DNA of 64,000 nt, taken from assembly GCF_000225705.1 (NCBI RefSeq), contig NZ_JH126469.1:172567-236566 (forward strand), written 5' to 3'. Below are positions 52,073 through 62,055 of the stretch, one piece after another. Positions within the stretch are counted from its first letter, which is position 1; every line of letters starts with the position of its first letter. The stretch comes from Collinsella tanakaei YIT 12063. GTDB lineage: Bacteria; Actinomycetota; Coriobacteriia; Coriobacteriales; Coriobacteriaceae. Both the position numbers and the translations under genes were made by a program. The notes under the pieces are model-generated. The model did not search any database. It worked only from the letters and a program-made list of their open reading frames with translations, and was not told the DNA's origin.

Positions 52073-53317
52073 TTAGGGGAGCTGCTCCAAGAAGCTGACA
52101 CCCTCGCCGTTTCCGGCGACGTTGAAGTTGTCCAAGATGGTGGCGCCCAGGTCAGAGCAGGTGGAGCGTAGGCCAAGATCAGCGCCCGGGGCGGCCATCG
52201 AGGGCGACCATGCCAGAAGCGGGACAAGCTCGCGCGTGTGGTCGGTGCCCTTGTAGGTTGGGTCGTTGCCATGATCGGCGGTCACCAGAACCAGGTCGTC
52301 CCCGTGCATCGCCTCCATCACGCGGCCAAGGCGGCGGTCGAAGTCCTCAAGGGCCAGGCCGTCGCCCAAAGGATCGCGGCGATGGCCGTAGACGGAGTCG
52401 AAGTCGACCAGGTTGGTGAAGCATAGGCCGCACCAATCCTGGGACATGACCTCGTCCACATGATCCATGCCATCGGAGTTGCTCTGGTTGTGGTAGGAGC
52501 GGTCGAAGCCGTGGCCGCAGAGAAGGTCGTAGGTTTTGCCCACGGCGATGGTGTCGAAGCCCGCCTGCTGCAGGAAGTCCACGGCGGTGGGGCCGGTGGG
52601 GACCAGACCGTAGTCATGGCGGTTGGCGGTGCGAACAAAGGTGTCGGCGGAGTCGCCCACGTACGGGCGGGCGATGACGCGGCCCATGGTGATCTCCGGG
52701 CCATCGATGAGCTTGCGCACGTATTCGCAGATGCAGTAGAGCTCGTCTAGGGGGATGACGTCTTCATGCGCGGCGATCTGCAGCACGGAGTCGCCCGAGG
52801 TGTAGATGATGAGGTCGCCGGTGGCAAGCTGCTGCTCGCCGTAGTCGCGCAGGACCTCGGTGCCGGAATAGGGCTTGTTGCACAGGATGCCGCGACCGCT
52901 GAACTCGCGGATCTTATCTAGCAGGCTATCGGGGAAGCCCTGGGGGAAGTAATCCACATGGAAGCGCGCCGGCAGGCACATCATCTCCCAGTGACCGTCC
53001 AGGGAATCGTTGCCAAAGCTGGTGACCTGCATGCGCCCGTAGGCGCCGGCGGGGTTGGCGACCGTATTGATGCCGGTGAAGGGCTTGCCGGGTCGCACCA
53101 GGCCAAGGCCCAGGCGTTCCATGTTTGGTAGCGCCAGCGGGCGGCCCTGTTCGCGGATAAACCAGTTCGCCATGTGGCCAAGGGTGTCCGCACCCGCGCT
53201 GTTGTACTTGTCGGCATCGGGCGCGCCGCCGACGCCGATGGAGTCGATAACGATGGCGAGGACGCGCTTGTAGCGCTTGTAGGGTGCGCGGCCCGCGTCG
53301 CGATTGGTGCTATCCAT
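52073..53317 (-). CDS. deoB: Phosphopentomutase
   Basis: A 414-residue alkaline-phosphatase-superfamily mutase converting (deoxy)ribose 1-phosphate to 5-phosphate. VLAIVIDSIGVG begins the fold with a metal aspartate; GADTLGH has the catalytic threonine; CFTNLVDFDSVYGHR and VTADHGNDPT with TDHTRE supply manganese ligands. It starts three bases after deoC, so translation is coupled. Last gene of the salvage cluster. Confidence 0.96.
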   Translation of the reverse strand: MDSTNRDAGRAPYKRYKRVLAIVIDSIGVGGAPDADKYNSAGADTLGHMANWFIREQGRPLALPNMERLGLGLVRPGKPFTGINTVANPAGAYGRMQVTSFGNDSLDGHWEMMCLPARFHVDYFPQGFPDSLLDKIREFSGRGILCNKPYSGTEVLRDYGEQQLATGDLIIYTSGDSVLQIAAHEDVIPLDELYCICEYVRKLIDGPEITMGRVIARPYVGDSADTFVRTANRHDYGLVPTGPTAVDFLQQAGFDTIAVGKTYDLLCGHGFDRSYHNQSNSDGMDHVDEVMSQDWCGLCFTNLVDFDSVYGHRRDPLGDGLALEDFDRRLGRVMEAMHGDDLVLVTADHGNDPTYKGTDHTRELVPLLAWSPSMAAPGADLGLRSTCSDLGATILDNFNVAGNGEGVSFLEQLP

Positions 53318-53320
53318 GGG

Positions 53321-53992
53321 CTACTCGTCCAATTCTGCCAGGATGGATGCAGCGGCAGATACGCCCAGGCGGGAGGCGCCCGCCTCGATCATGGCGTAGG
53401 CGTCCGCAAGCGTGCGGATTCCGCCGGCTGCCTTGACGCCGAAGTCCGGGCCCACGCACTCGCGCATAAGGGTGACGTCGGCGACGGTGGCGCCGCCGGT
53501 GGAGAAGCCGGTAGAGGTTTTGACAAAGTCGGCGCCGGCCTCCGCGCACAGCAGGCAGGCGAGGCGCTTCTCGTCATCGGTGAGCAGGCAGCATTCGATG
53601 ATGACCTTGAGTAGCTTGCCGCCGGCATGCGTGGCCTCGGCGACGGCGCGGATGTCCTCGCGGACCAGCTCGGCATGGCCGGCCTTGAGCTCGCCGATGT
53701 TGATGACCATGTCGATCTCGTCGGCGCCGTTGGCGATGGCGTCGGTGGTTTCAAAAACCTTGGACGCGGTGGAGCTGGCGCCCAGCGGGAAGCCGACCAC
53801 GGTGCAGGTCGCGACGCCGGAGCCGTCGAGCAGGCGGGCGACGTAGGGCACCCAGAAGGGGTTGACGCAGACGCTGGCGCAGCCAAACTGCTTGGCCTCG
53901 GCGACCACGCGGTCGATGCCGTCTAGGGTGGCGTCCGCCTTGAGCAGGGTGTGGTCCATGTACTTGGCAAGCTGGGATTGGGTGAGGTTCAT
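53321..53992 (-). CDS. deoC: Deoxyribose-phosphate aldolase
   Basis: A 223-residue class I aldolase that splits deoxyribose 5-phosphate into acetaldehyde and glyceraldehyde 3-phosphate. [39 protein letters not shown], and the Schiff-base lysine in [17 protein letters not shown] are standard. AAAGGAA lies before the ATG at 53992; the longer frame upstream is not coding. Confidence 0.97.
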   Translation of the reverse strand: MNLTQSQLAKYMDHTLLKADATLDGIDRVVAEAKQFGCASVCVNPFWVPYVARLLDGSGVATCTVVGFPLGASSTASKVFETTDAIANGADEIDMVINIGELKAGHAELVREDIRAVAEATHAGGKLLKVIIECCLLTDDEKRLACLLCAEAGADFVKTSTGFSTGGATVADVTLMRECVGPDFGVKAAGGIRTLADAYAMIEAGASRLGVSAAASILAELDE

Positions 53993-54059
53993 GGTTGTTC
54001 CTTTCTGGTCGAGGGCAAAGGTTGAATGGGACGACGGTGCGGGTCGTGCGGCCAAGGGG

Positions 54060-55409
54060 TCACTCGGCATCGCGCCGACTTGGATAGGTCGCGCCGCTCT
54101 CGTCCACCGAGGCAAAGAGTAGCGGTTCTGCTGGCGGCTCGTCTGTACCAAAGGTGAGTGCCGCGTTAAAGGTGGCAAGGGCCTGGACGAGGAGATCTTC
54201 GCGTGACGTGTGTAGGATCGCCACCGGTTGGCCGCACCTGACGGGGTCGCCGTAGTTTGCGAGCAGCTCGATGCCGGCCGAGTAATCGATCGCGTCGCCC
54301 TTGGCAAGGCGCCCCGCGCCCAGTTGCGCGCTGGCGATGCCCACTTGTTCGGTATCGATGCGGCAAATGTATCCGTCGCACGGAGCTAGGACGCGGTGCT
54401 GGATGGGCGCGGCCTCGAACAGCGCGGTGTCGCGCAGGTATGCCGGGTCGCCGCCCTGGGCCCGGACGATCTCGCAGAGCTTGTCGAAGGCCCCGCCGTT
54501 TTCGATAAGCTCGCGGGCGCGATCCCTCGCCGCGGCGGCGCCCATGCGACCGGTCATCTCCATCAGCTCGCCGGCGAGCATGAGGCACTCGTGTTCAAGG
54601 TCGGCGGGGCCGCGTCCCTGCAGCATGCGGGCGACCTCGATCACCTCGAGCGAGTTGCCTATGGCGCGGCCCAGCGGCCGGTCCATATTGGTGACGAGCG
54701 CGCGGACGCGCCGTCCGGCTCCCCGGCCTATGGTGACCATGGTTTGGGCGAGCTCGACGGCTTGCGGCACGGTCTTCATAAAGGCGCCGGATCCCACCTT
54801 GACGTCGAGTAGGATGCAGTCGGAGCCGGATGCGAGCTTCTTGCTCATGATGCTCGATGCGATGAGAGGAATGGAGCCAACCGTGGCGGTGACGTCGCGC
54901 AGCGCGTAGATGAGCTTGTCTGCTGGCACCAGGTTTCCGGTCTGGCTGATGATGGCGCCGCCGTGCTCGCGCACGATGCGTAGGAAATCGTCGCGTTCAA
55001 CTTGGGTGGAAAGGCCGGGGATGCTCTCGAGTTTGTCGAGCGTGCCGCCTGTGTGGCCCAGCCCTCGTCCGCTCATCTTGGCGACGAAGACATGGCCGGG
55101 GTCCATGGCGGCCAGAAGCGGCACCACGGCGAGCGAGGTCTTGTCGCCCACGCCGCCGGTGGAATGCTTGTCCACGGTGACGCCGCCTAGGCTGGAAAGG
55201 TCCACCACGTCGCCGGAGTGGAGCATGCGCATGGTGAGCGATAGGGTCTCGTCCTGGTCCATACCGCGCAGGTAGATAGCCATCAGCAAGGCGGACGCCT
55301 GGTAGTCAGGGATGTCGCCGGCGACGTAGCCGTTGACAAAGAAGGCGATCTCCTTGTCCGTGAGGGCGCCCCCGTCGCGCTTCTTCTCTATGATGTCGTA
55401 CATTCTCAT
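54060..55409 (-). CDS. deoA: Pyrimidine-nucleoside (thymidine) phosphorylase
   Basis: A 449-residue phosphorylase that splits thymidine, deoxyuridine or uridine to base and sugar 1-phosphate. [15 protein letters not shown] is the phosphate-binding motif; [19 protein letters not shown] and [12 protein letters not shown] follow. It starts seven bases after cdd and ends 67 bases before deoC. The C-terminal ends in an extra tail that is variable in the family. Confidence 0.95.
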   Translation of the reverse strand: MRMYDIIEKKRDGGALTDKEIAFFVNGYVAGDIPDYQASALLMAIYLRGMDQDETLSLTMRMLHSGDVVDLSSLGGVTVDKHSTGGVGDKTSLAVVPLLAAMDPGHVFVAKMSGRGLGHTGGTLDKLESIPGLSTQVERDDFLRIVREHGGAIISQTGNLVPADKLIYALRDVTATVGSIPLIASSIMSKKLASGSDCILLDVKVGSGAFMKTVPQAVELAQTMVTIGRGAGRRVRALVTNMDRPLGRAIGNSLEVIEVARMLQGRGPADLEHECLMLAGELMEMTGRMGAAAARDRARELIENGGAFDKLCEIVRAQGGDPAYLRDTALFEAAPIQHRVLAPCDGYICRIDTEQVGIASAQLGAGRLAKGDAIDYSAGIELLANYGDPVRCGQPVAILHTSREDLLVQALATFNAALTFGTDEPPAEPLLFASVDESGATYPSRRDAE

Positions 55410-55415
55410 GGGCGG

Positions 55416-55832
55416 TTACTTCCCTAAGTTGGCAGGGCCAAAGCCAAAGGGCAGCATCTGCTGGAGCGTGCGCTCCTCAAAGGTGTCGCCTCCTGTGCCC
55501 ATGAGGATGCGAAACGTCGCGGGGTCGCAGAACTCCATCATGACCTGGCGGCAGACGCCGCACGGCGCGCAGAGCTCGCTTACGGGCTGACCTGCGGGGC
55601 CGCCCACGATGGCGATGGAGGTGAAGTCGCGCTGCCCGTCAAAGACCGCGCGGAAGATGGCGGTGCGCTCGGCGCAGTTGCCGGGCGAGTACGCGGCGTT
55701 CTCGATGTTGCAGCCGCCGTAGACGGTGCCGTCCGCGCAGAGCAAGGCGGCACCCACCGCAAAGTTTGAGTAGGGGCAGTATGCCTTTTCGCGCGCCCGG
55801 ATGGCCGCTTGGACGAGTTCGATATCCGTCAT
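55416..55832 (-). CDS. cdd: Cytidine deaminase
   Basis: A 138-residue zinc enzyme of the tetrameric type. Zinc ligands are the cysteine of GNCAERTA (with catalytic glutamate) and both cysteines of CAPCGVCRQ; CPYSNFAVGAAL and GCNIENAAYS shape the site. AAGGAG precedes the ATG at 55832. A terminator separates it from the transporter genes, so cdd-deoA-deoC-deoB may have its own control. Confidence 0.96.
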   Translation of the reverse strand: MTDIELVQAAIRAREKAYCPYSNFAVGAALLCADGTVYGGCNIENAAYSPGNCAERTAIFRAVFDGQRDFTSIAIVGGPAGQPVSELCAPCGVCRQVMMEFCDPATFRILMGTGGDTFEERTLQQMLPFGFGPANLGK

Positions 55833-55960
55833 GGAAGCGCTCCTTTCTGTGTTGAAGCCTGTTCGCGCAGACGTCGAGCCGGGCGGGGCGGCTTGGTGCC
55901 CGGTGGGACGCGGCGGCTGCGCGAGCGTGCTCGCAGCGAGACGGGGTGGAAGGTAGCCTA

Positions 55961-55997
55961 AAAGGACGGGCCCCCGCTCCTGTTTGCGGGAGCCCGT
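55961..55997 (-). terminator. Terminator between transporter genes and cdd
   Basis: ACGGGCTCCCGC and GCGGGGGCCCGT (read on the minus strand, one G-U) pair around AAACAGGA and are followed by CCTTTT. Confidence 0.75.
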
Positions 55998-56031
55998 GCG
56001 TGTTTGGACGATGCGGGGCGGGCGTGTATGC

Positions 56032-56955
56032 CTAGCCGCGCGAGCCCTTCTCATACGGCACGCCGTCTGCCTTGGGCGCGACGGCCTTGCCCACAAAGAG
56101 GACCAGGACAACCAAGGTGAGCGCGTAGGGGAGGATGGCCAGGATCTGGCTGGGTACCGCGATGGCGCCGCCGCCCAGGATGACCACCAGCGCCTGCGCC
56201 ATGCCGAACAGCAGGCATGCGCCGTACGCTCCGTGAGGGGTCCATTTGCCAAAGATCACCGCGGCGAGGGCGATGAAGCCCTGGCCCGCGACGGCGGTCT
56301 GAGTGAACTGCGAGATGATGGCCAGCGTGATGGACGCGCCGCCAAAGCCCGCCAAGATGCCGGAGAGCACCACGCAGATGAAGCGGATGCGGCTGACGTT
56401 GATACCCAGGGTGTCGGCCGCCGCCGGGTGCTCGCCCACGGCGCGCACGCGCAGGCCCCACTTGGTCTTATAGAGCACAAACCAAACGATCAGCGTGGCG
56501 GCAAGGCCCAGGACCACCGTGATATCCACGTTGAGGTTTGCCCACGGGGTGCCTTGGAAGGCGCCGGAGCCAAAGAGCTTGGGCAGGGTGGTGATGGTGG
56601 GCGATTGGGTACCGCCGTCCCACATGAGGCGGGCGAGAAACAGCGCGATACCGGGGCCAAGCAGGTTGAGGGCGATGCCGGAGACGTTTTGATCGGCTTT
56701 GAAGGTGACGGCGGCCAGCGCGTGCAGCACGGCGAACAGACCGCCCGCGGCGCCCGCGGCGATAAAGCCTACCCAGGGGTTGCCGGTAAAGTAGCTGCCG
56801 GCGACGGCGGCCAGCGCGCCGATAGTCATCATGCCCTCGATGCCGATGTTGACAACGCCGGAGCGCTCGGAGATGACGCCGCCCAGCGCGCCGAAGACCA
56901 GCGGCGTGGAGTACATGAGCGTGATGCCCAGCAGAAGCAGGATGTTGTTAAGCAT
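56032..56955 (-). CDS. nupQ: Nucleoside ABC transporter permease 2 (NupQ-type)
   Basis: A 307-residue permease of the BPD_transp_2 family with about nine membrane segments. GLLAVSER-type start GALGGVISERSGVVNIGIEGMM-like region (split here: ERSGVVNIGIEGM) and VRAVGEHPAAADTLGIN are the family hallmarks. Its start overlaps the end of the other permease by eight bases. Imports nucleosides with the two other transporter parts. Confidence 0.92.
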   Translation of the reverse strand: MLNNILLLLGITLMYSTPLVFGALGGVISERSGVVNIGIEGMMTIGALAAVAGSYFTGNPWVGFIAAGAAGGLFAVLHALAAVTFKADQNVSGIALNLLGPGIALFLARLMWDGGTQSPTITTLPKLFGSGAFQGTPWANLNVDITVVLGLAATLIVWFVLYKTKWGLRVRAVGEHPAAADTLGINVSRIRFICVVLSGILAGFGGASITLAIISQFTQTAVAGQGFIALAAVIFGKWTPHGAYGACLLFGMAQALVVILGGGAIAVPSQILAILPYALTLVVLVLFVGKAVAPKADGVPYEKGSRG

Positions 56956-58072
56956 GGTTTGCCCCTCGCTTTCCGAGCTTGTCGGCCAGAAGCGTGACCA
57001 CGCGGGCCAGCGCGACGAAGAAGACGATGGTGCCGATCATGATGTTGATGATGTCGGTGGGGGCGCCCACGGCGAGCTGCACGCTTTGGCCGCCGTAGAT
57101 GAGGCCGCCGAACAGCAGGCCGGCGAAGATGCAGCCGATGGGGCTGGAGCCGGCGATGAGGGCGACGGAGAAGCCGTTGAAGCCGTTGTTCTCAAACGCG
57201 GCGAGCATGGTGAGGCAGTGAGGCTCGATACCCGTGATGGTGAGGGCGCCGGCCAAACCGGAGATGGCGCCGGCGATGGTCATGGCGAGCAGGGTGTTGC
57301 GGTTGACGTTGATGCCCGAGAACTCGGCGGCGTCGCGGTTGAAGCCCACGGCGCGCAGCTCGAAGCCCAGCTTGGAGCGGAACAGCAGGAACCATACGAG
57401 CACGGCGACCACGATGGCGACGATAAAGGCGATGTTGACGTCGGTTTTGACCAACACGTCGAAGAGCCACGGCGTGCCGCTGAGCGTCTCGAGTCCCTGA
57501 TCCGACATCTTCCAGTTATGCAGGATGGTGGTGAAGCTGGACTCGTTCACCGGAAAGCTGGAGGTGGTGTTGGGCTGGTGGTAGGCCGCGGTGGAGACCA
57601 CGAAGTTATTGAGGTAGAGCATGGTCCAGTTGAGCATGATGGCCGTGATGACCTCATGGATGCCGAAGCGCGACTTGAGGAAGCCCGTTATGGCGCCGAT
57701 CAGCGCGCCGCCCGCGACGCCCGCCAAGACGACCACGGGAATCTGAATGGGGGCGGGCAGGTTGAGCTTGGCGCCTACCAGCACCGCGCACATGGTGCCG
57801 GCGATGTACTGGCCCTCTGCACCGATGTTGAACAGGCCGGTCTTGAACGCGAAGGCGACCGAGATGCCCGTGAGGATGATGGGCGCGGCCTTGATGATGG
57901 TGTTGGAGATGTACTTGGGTTTAGAGAAGATGCCCTGGAATAGCGCGGTAAAGGCGGCGACGGGGTCGTAGCCCGCGACGGCAAGCGCGCCCGCTGCGAC
58001 CAGAAATCCCAGGATGATGGCGATAAAGGTCGCGGTGATGGGCTTCTTCAAGATCTTCTGGATGGTTTCCAT
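56948..58072 (-). CDS. nupP: Nucleoside ABC transporter permease 1 (NupP-type)
   Basis: A 374-residue permease of the same family, with FKTGLFNIGAEGQYIAGT and LRAVGFNRDAAEFSGIN as signatures. A long outer loop around residues 160-190 is typical of the first permease. Its ATG overlaps the ATPase stop (TAATG), so translation is coupled. Confidence 0.92.
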   Translation of the reverse strand: METIQKILKKPITATFIAIILGFLVAAGALAVAGYDPVAAFTALFQGIFSKPKYISNTIIKAAPIILTGISVAFAFKTGLFNIGAEGQYIAGTMCAVLVGAKLNLPAPIQIPVVVLAGVAGGALIGAITGFLKSRFGIHEVITAIMLNWTMLYLNNFVVSTAAYHQPNTTSSFPVNESSFTTILHNWKMSDQGLETLSGTPWLFDVLVKTDVNIAFIVAIVVAVLVWFLLFRSKLGFELRAVGFNRDAAEFSGINVNRNTLLAMTIAGAISGLAGALTITGIEPHCLTMLAAFENNGFNGFSVALIAGSSPIGCIFAGLLFGGLIYGGQSVQLAVGAPTDIINIMIGTIVFFVALARVVTLLADKLGKRGANHA

Positions 58073-59598
58073 TACTCGTGACCTCCCGCCATGAGCAGGC
58101 CGATGCGGTTCTCGTCCACGTCACCTTGCTTGAAGGTGTCGACGATCGCACCGGCGTAGATGACAGCGATGGTGTCCGCGACGCTCATGACCTCGTCCAG
58201 CTCAAGCGAGATGAGCAGGATCGCGGTGCCGCGGTCGCGCTCGGCCACCAGCGTCTTATGAACGTATTCGATGGCGCCCACGTCCAGGCCGCGGGTGGGC
58301 TGGACGGCGATGAGAACGTCGGGGTTGTTGGAGATCTCGCGGCCGATGATGACCTTTTGCTGGTTGCCGCCGGAGAGGCCCGCGGCGGTGTGATCCGCGC
58401 AATCGGCGGGGCGAACGTCGTAGTCGTGGATGAGCTGCTCGGTGAACTCGTGCATCTTGGCGCGGTCGAGAACCCCGTGCTCGCCGAACTCGGGCGTGCG
58501 GTACTTCTCCAGCACGGCGTTCTCCGCGACGGTGAAGGGGAGTACCAGGCCGCGGCGCTGGCGGTCTTCATGGATGGTCGAGACCTTGTGGTCTATGACG
58601 TTGCGCGGCGTGGTGTTTTGGATCTCCTCGCCGTTGACGGTGATGGTGCCGCTTTGGGCACGGGTGAGGCAGGTTATAGCCTCGACCAGCTCCTTTTGGC
58701 CGTTGCCGTCGATGCCCGCGATGCCTACGATCTCGCCTGCGCACACGGAGAGGTTGAGGTGGCGCACGGCCTCGATACCGCGCTCGTCCTTAACCACCAG
58801 GTCGTCGATGCGGAAGACCTCCTTGCCGGGATTGGCGGGCGCCTTCTCTACAACCAAGTTGACGTGGTGGCCCACCATTTTCTCCGCAAGCTCCTCCTCG
58901 TCCACCCCTGCGACGTCGACCGCGCCGACGTACTTGCCGCGGCGGATGATGGTGCAGGTGTCGGAGGAGGCTTTGATCTCCTTGAGCTTGTGCGTGATGA
59001 TGATGATCGTCTTGCCCTTGGCGGCGAGGCCGCGCATGATCTGGACCAGGCGGTCGATCTCTTGCGGGGTGAGGACGGCGGTGGGCTCGTCTAGGATGAG
59101 GATGTCGGCTCCACGGTAGAGCGCCTTGAGGATCTCGACGCGCTGCTGCATGCCCACGGAGATGTCCTCGATCTTGGCGTCCGGGTCTACCTCGAGGCCG
59201 TACTCGGCGATGATGTCGCGAACGCGCTGGCCGGCCGCCTTCATGTCGAGCAAGCCCGCCCCGCGGCAGGGCTCCTGTCCCAGGATGATGTTCTGGGTGA
59301 CGGTGAAGTTGTCGACCAGCATGAAGTGCTGGTGCACCATGCCGATGCCGTGGGCGATGGCATCATTGGGGTTGCTGATCGAGACTTTTTCGCCACCGAG
59401 GAAGATCTCTCCCTCTTCTGCCTGGTATAGGCCGTAGAGCACGTTCATGAGCGTGCTCTTGCCGGCGCCGTTCTCGCCCAGGATGGCGTGGATGCTGCCG
59501 CGTTCTACGTCCAGGTCCACGTGGTCCAAGGCGCAAAACGAGCCGAACATCTTGACTATGCCGTGCATCTGCACCGCATAGCTGGGGTTAACCTCCAT
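58072..59598 (-). CDS. nupO: Nucleoside ABC transporter ATPase (NupO/RbsA-like)
   Basis: A 508-residue double ATPase. The first domain has Walker A LGENGAGKST, signature ISVGMQQRVEILKAL and Walker B ILILDEPTA. The second has a degenerate Walker A GIDGNGQKEL and signature GLSGGNQQK. GMVHQHFMLVDNFTV is usual for the nucleoside group. ATG at 59598 follows GGGAGGAGAG by seven bases; the frame upstream is not coding. Works with the lipoprotein at 59804-60871. Confidence 0.94.
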   Translation of the reverse strand: MEVNPSYAVQMHGIVKMFGSFCALDHVDLDVERGSIHAILGENGAGKSTLMNVLYGLYQAEEGEIFLGGEKVSISNPNDAIAHGIGMVHQHFMLVDNFTVTQNIILGQEPCRGAGLLDMKAAGQRVRDIIAEYGLEVDPDAKIEDISVGMQQRVEILKALYRGADILILDEPTAVLTPQEIDRLVQIMRGLAAKGKTIIIITHKLKEIKASSDTCTIIRRGKYVGAVDVAGVDEEELAEKMVGHHVNLVVEKAPANPGKEVFRIDDLVVKDERGIEAVRHLNLSVCAGEIVGIAGIDGNGQKELVEAITCLTRAQSGTITVNGEEIQNTTPRNVIDHKVSTIHEDRQRRGLVLPFTVAENAVLEKYRTPEFGEHGVLDRAKMHEFTEQLIHDYDVRPADCADHTAAGLSGGNQQKVIIGREISNNPDVLIAVQPTRGLDVGAIEYVHKTLVAERDRGTAILLISLELDEVMSVADTIAVIYAGAIVDTFKQGDVDENRIGLLMAGGHE

Positions 59599-59745
59599 AA
59601 CGGCTCTCCTCCCTTTTCTATCGGTCAAACCGCGGCCGGGTCGCGCGTGGTTCAGGGCGGGCGTGCCCTTGGGCCGGCGCGGCGCGATCGCGGGGTGAAC
59701 GATGGCGGATGCTTGGGGGATGATTGGATGAATTGCGGGTGGGGG

Positions 59746-59787
59746 AGAAAAAGAAAAGCGGGCGGCACGCCGAAGCGCGCTGCCCGC
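59746..59787 (-). terminator. Attenuating terminator between lipoprotein and ATPase
   Basis: On the minus strand GCGGGCAGCGCGC pairs with GCGTGCCGCCCGC around a short loop, and is followed by TTTTCTTTTT. It likely keeps the binding protein more abundant than the membrane parts. Confidence 0.85.
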
Positions 59788-59803
59788 ATATATGCTCGAT
59801 GGT

Positions 59804-60871
59804 TTAGAGGGTAGCGACGAATGCGTTGAAGTCGTCCTCATTGGCGGGCGGCGTGATCTTGCCGTCCTTGATCTCACCCTCCAGATCGATGGCCTGGTTG
59901 TAGACCTCGTCGGCCATGAGCGAATGCTCCTCGGGGATGCCCACGGCGTCGTCGGTCATGCCGAACTCGACGGTCTGGCCGCCGATCTCCTCGCCGTTGA
60001 TGGCCTTCTTGGAAAGCTCGAGAACGGCGACGTCGACCTTCTTCATAGCGGAGGTCAGAACGTTCTCGGGCGCGAGGCTGGACTGGTCCTTGTCGACGCC
60101 GATGACCAGCTTGCCGGCTTCCTTAGCGGCCTCGATGACGCCGTTGCCAGCGCCGCCGGCGGCGTGGAAGACGATGTCGCAGCCGTCGGAGTACATCTTG
60201 GTAGCGGTGGCCTTGCCCTTGGCGGCGTCGCCGAAGCTCTCGAGGTACTGGACGTCGACGGTGACGTTCTTGCCCTGGGTCTTGTTGGCGTACTCGACGC
60301 CGGCCTTATAGCCCCACTCGAACTGGTCGATAACGACGGACTGCATACCGCCGACGAAGCCGACCTTGCCGGTCTGGGTGGTCATAGCGGCGATGTAGCC
60401 GACCAGGAAGGAAGGCTCCTGGGCGCGGAAGACGACGCCGGTGACGTTGTCGGGGGTGTTCTCGTAGGCGTTGTCGATGATAGCGAAGTTGACGTCGGGG
60501 TTCTGCTTGGCCGCGGTCTCGATAGCGTTGGCCATGGCGAAGCCGATGCCCCAGACCAGGTTGTTCTCGCCGTCGACGGCCTTGTCCAGGTTGGGGCCGT
60601 AGTCGGACTCCTGCTTGGACTCGGTGTAGGAGACCTTGGTGCCGGTCTCGTCCTCGAGTTCCTGCAGGCCCTTCCAGGCAAGCTCGTTGAAGGACTGGTC
60701 GTTGACGCCGCCCATGTCGGTGACCATGGTCACCTTGTAGGAGCTCTCGGCGCCCTTGTCGGTGCCGGCGGAGCCGGAGTCGGCAGCACCGCCGCCACCG
60801 CAGCCGGCGAGAGCCAGCGCGAGGACGCCTGCGGCCGCCATGGAGGCGATGCCCTTGAAACGCTTGTTCAT
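59804..60871 (-). CDS. nupN: BMP-family nucleoside-binding lipoprotein
   Basis: A 355-residue secreted solute-binding lipoprotein. The lipobox is LALAGC with the cysteine at about 24, then a Gly/Ser linker. VTDMGGVNDQSFNELAWKGL, WGIGFAMANAI, VGFVGGMQ and VFHAAGGAGNGVIEAAKEAG are BMP/PnrA signatures. It captures purine or pyrimidine nucleosides outside the cell. The ATG at 60871 gives the standard signal; AGGGAAGAGAAAC lies upstream. Confidence 0.95.
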   Translation of the reverse strand: MNKRFKGIASMAAAGVLALALAGCGGGGAADSGSAGTDKGAESSYKVTMVTDMGGVNDQSFNELAWKGLQELEDETGTKVSYTESKQESDYGPNLDKAVDGENNLVWGIGFAMANAIETAAKQNPDVNFAIIDNAYENTPDNVTGVVFRAQEPSFLVGYIAAMTTQTGKVGFVGGMQSVVIDQFEWGYKAGVEYANKTQGKNVTVDVQYLESFGDAAKGKATATKMYSDGCDIVFHAAGGAGNGVIEAAKEAGKLVIGVDKDQSSLAPENVLTSAMKKVDVAVLELSKKAINGEEIGGQTVEFGMTDDAVGIPEEHSLMADEVYNQAIDLEGEIKDGKITPPANEDDFNAFVATL

Positions 60872-60964
60872 GTTTCTCTTCCCTTTCACTAAGCGTTGCA
60901 GGTACACATGCATGTATCTCGAACCGGGGCGGCGAACCCCGGCGCTGATACCAAAGGTGGTTTG

Positions 60965-61684
60965 CTACTCCTGGATGGCGACGGCGAGAGCGATCTCCAT
61001 CATCTGGGTAAAGCTGGTCTGGCGCTCTTCTGCAGAGAGGCTCTCGCCCTTGAGCGGCAGGTCGGAGATGGTGAGCAGACACAGGGCCTTCTTGTTGGCG
61101 CGCGCGGCGTTCATGTAGAGCGCGGCCGCCTCCATCTCGACTGCGAGCACGCCCATCTTCTGCCAGGAGATGGTTGCCTGGTCGTTGTCGTCGTAGAACG
61201 TGTCGCTGGAGAGGACGTTGCCAACTTTAAGCTCCACGCCCTGATCGCGACCGGCTGCGACGGCGCGCTCGAGCAGGTCGAAGCTGGCGATGGGGGCGTA
61301 GGTGCCGGGCAGCTGGTACTGGTGGGCGTAGTTGGAATTGGTGCAGGCGCCCATGCCGGCCACTACGTCGCGGACCTTGACCTCGTCCGCGATACCGCCG
61401 GCGGAGCCCACGCGGATGATGGACTCGACGCCGTAGAAGTTGAACAGCTCGTAGGAGTAGATGCCGATGGAGGGCATGCCCATGCCGCCGCCCATGACGG
61501 AGACGGGGACGCCCTGGTAGGTACCGGTGTAGCCCAGCATGTTGCGAACGGTGTTGAAGCAGCGGACGTCTTCTAGGTAGGTGTCGGCGATGAACTTCGC
61601 GCGCAGCGGGTCGCCGGGCATGAGGACGGTCTTGGCGATGTCGCCTTCGATGGCGCCGTTGTGCGGCGTGGGCGTAGTTGCCAT
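60965..61684 (-). CDS. deoD: Purine nucleoside phosphorylase DeoD-type
   Basis: A 239-residue hexameric phosphorylase for purine (deoxy)nucleosides. [14 protein letters not shown] and RVGSAGGI bind phosphate; SSDTFY and [11 protein letters not shown] bind the nucleoside, and LTISDLPL holds the catalytic aspartate. AAGGAG is eight bases before the ATG. It is the first gene of the cluster. A CCGGGG/CCCCGG hairpin lies between it and the lipoprotein gene. Confidence 0.96.
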   Translation of the reverse strand: MATTPTPHNGAIEGDIAKTVLMPGDPLRAKFIADTYLEDVRCFNTVRNMLGYTGTYQGVPVSVMGGGMGMPSIGIYSYELFNFYGVESIIRVGSAGGIADEVKVRDVVAGMGACTNSNYAHQYQLPGTYAPIASFDLLERAVAAGRDQGVELKVGNVLSSDTFYDDNDQATISWQKMGVLAVEMEAAALYMNAARANKKALCLLTISDLPLKGESLSAEERQTSFTQMMEIALAVAIQE

Positions 61685-62055
61685 ATAGATGCTCCTTAAT
61701 TATCGGTCGTTGCTTAGATAGCGGATTTCAACAGTCTACTGTGCGATACCCGCTTTATGGGAATAAAACTCAAGTGAAATATTCTTTTCGGCAGGTGGTA
61801 GGTCGCCGCTTTATCAGGGAAAAGAGTATGCAGCCGATTTGCTCATAGGGACTCGCCTGCGATGCGTCTGCCGCTCGGCGGGACGCGTCTTGCAGATTCA
61901 AGTGTTTGTGCGCAGGGGCGTGGGGTGCGCCCGGGTGTCTGCGCGGGTGGCTATACTGGATGGGTTGAAGATTTCGCGTTGCCCGCAGGCGGCGCATGAG
62001 ATTGCTTTTGGAGTTGCCCATGCCCCAGAGAACCCCGTATCCGTGGGAGAAGAAC
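61685..62055. other. Divergent promoter region of deoD and pcrA
   Basis: About 370 bases without a gene. The half next to deoD is AT-rich and should hold its promoter; TTGAGT-like and TATC-like elements are visible on the minus strand but not well spaced. No LexA box was seen before pcrA. Confidence 0.5.

Noticed and set aside
59792..60892. Open plus-strand frame of 366 codons opposite the BMP lipoprotein
   Set aside because: Antisense shadow of a clear gene; the composition (Val/Leu/Gly/Asp runs) is an artefact of the codon bias of the real strand.
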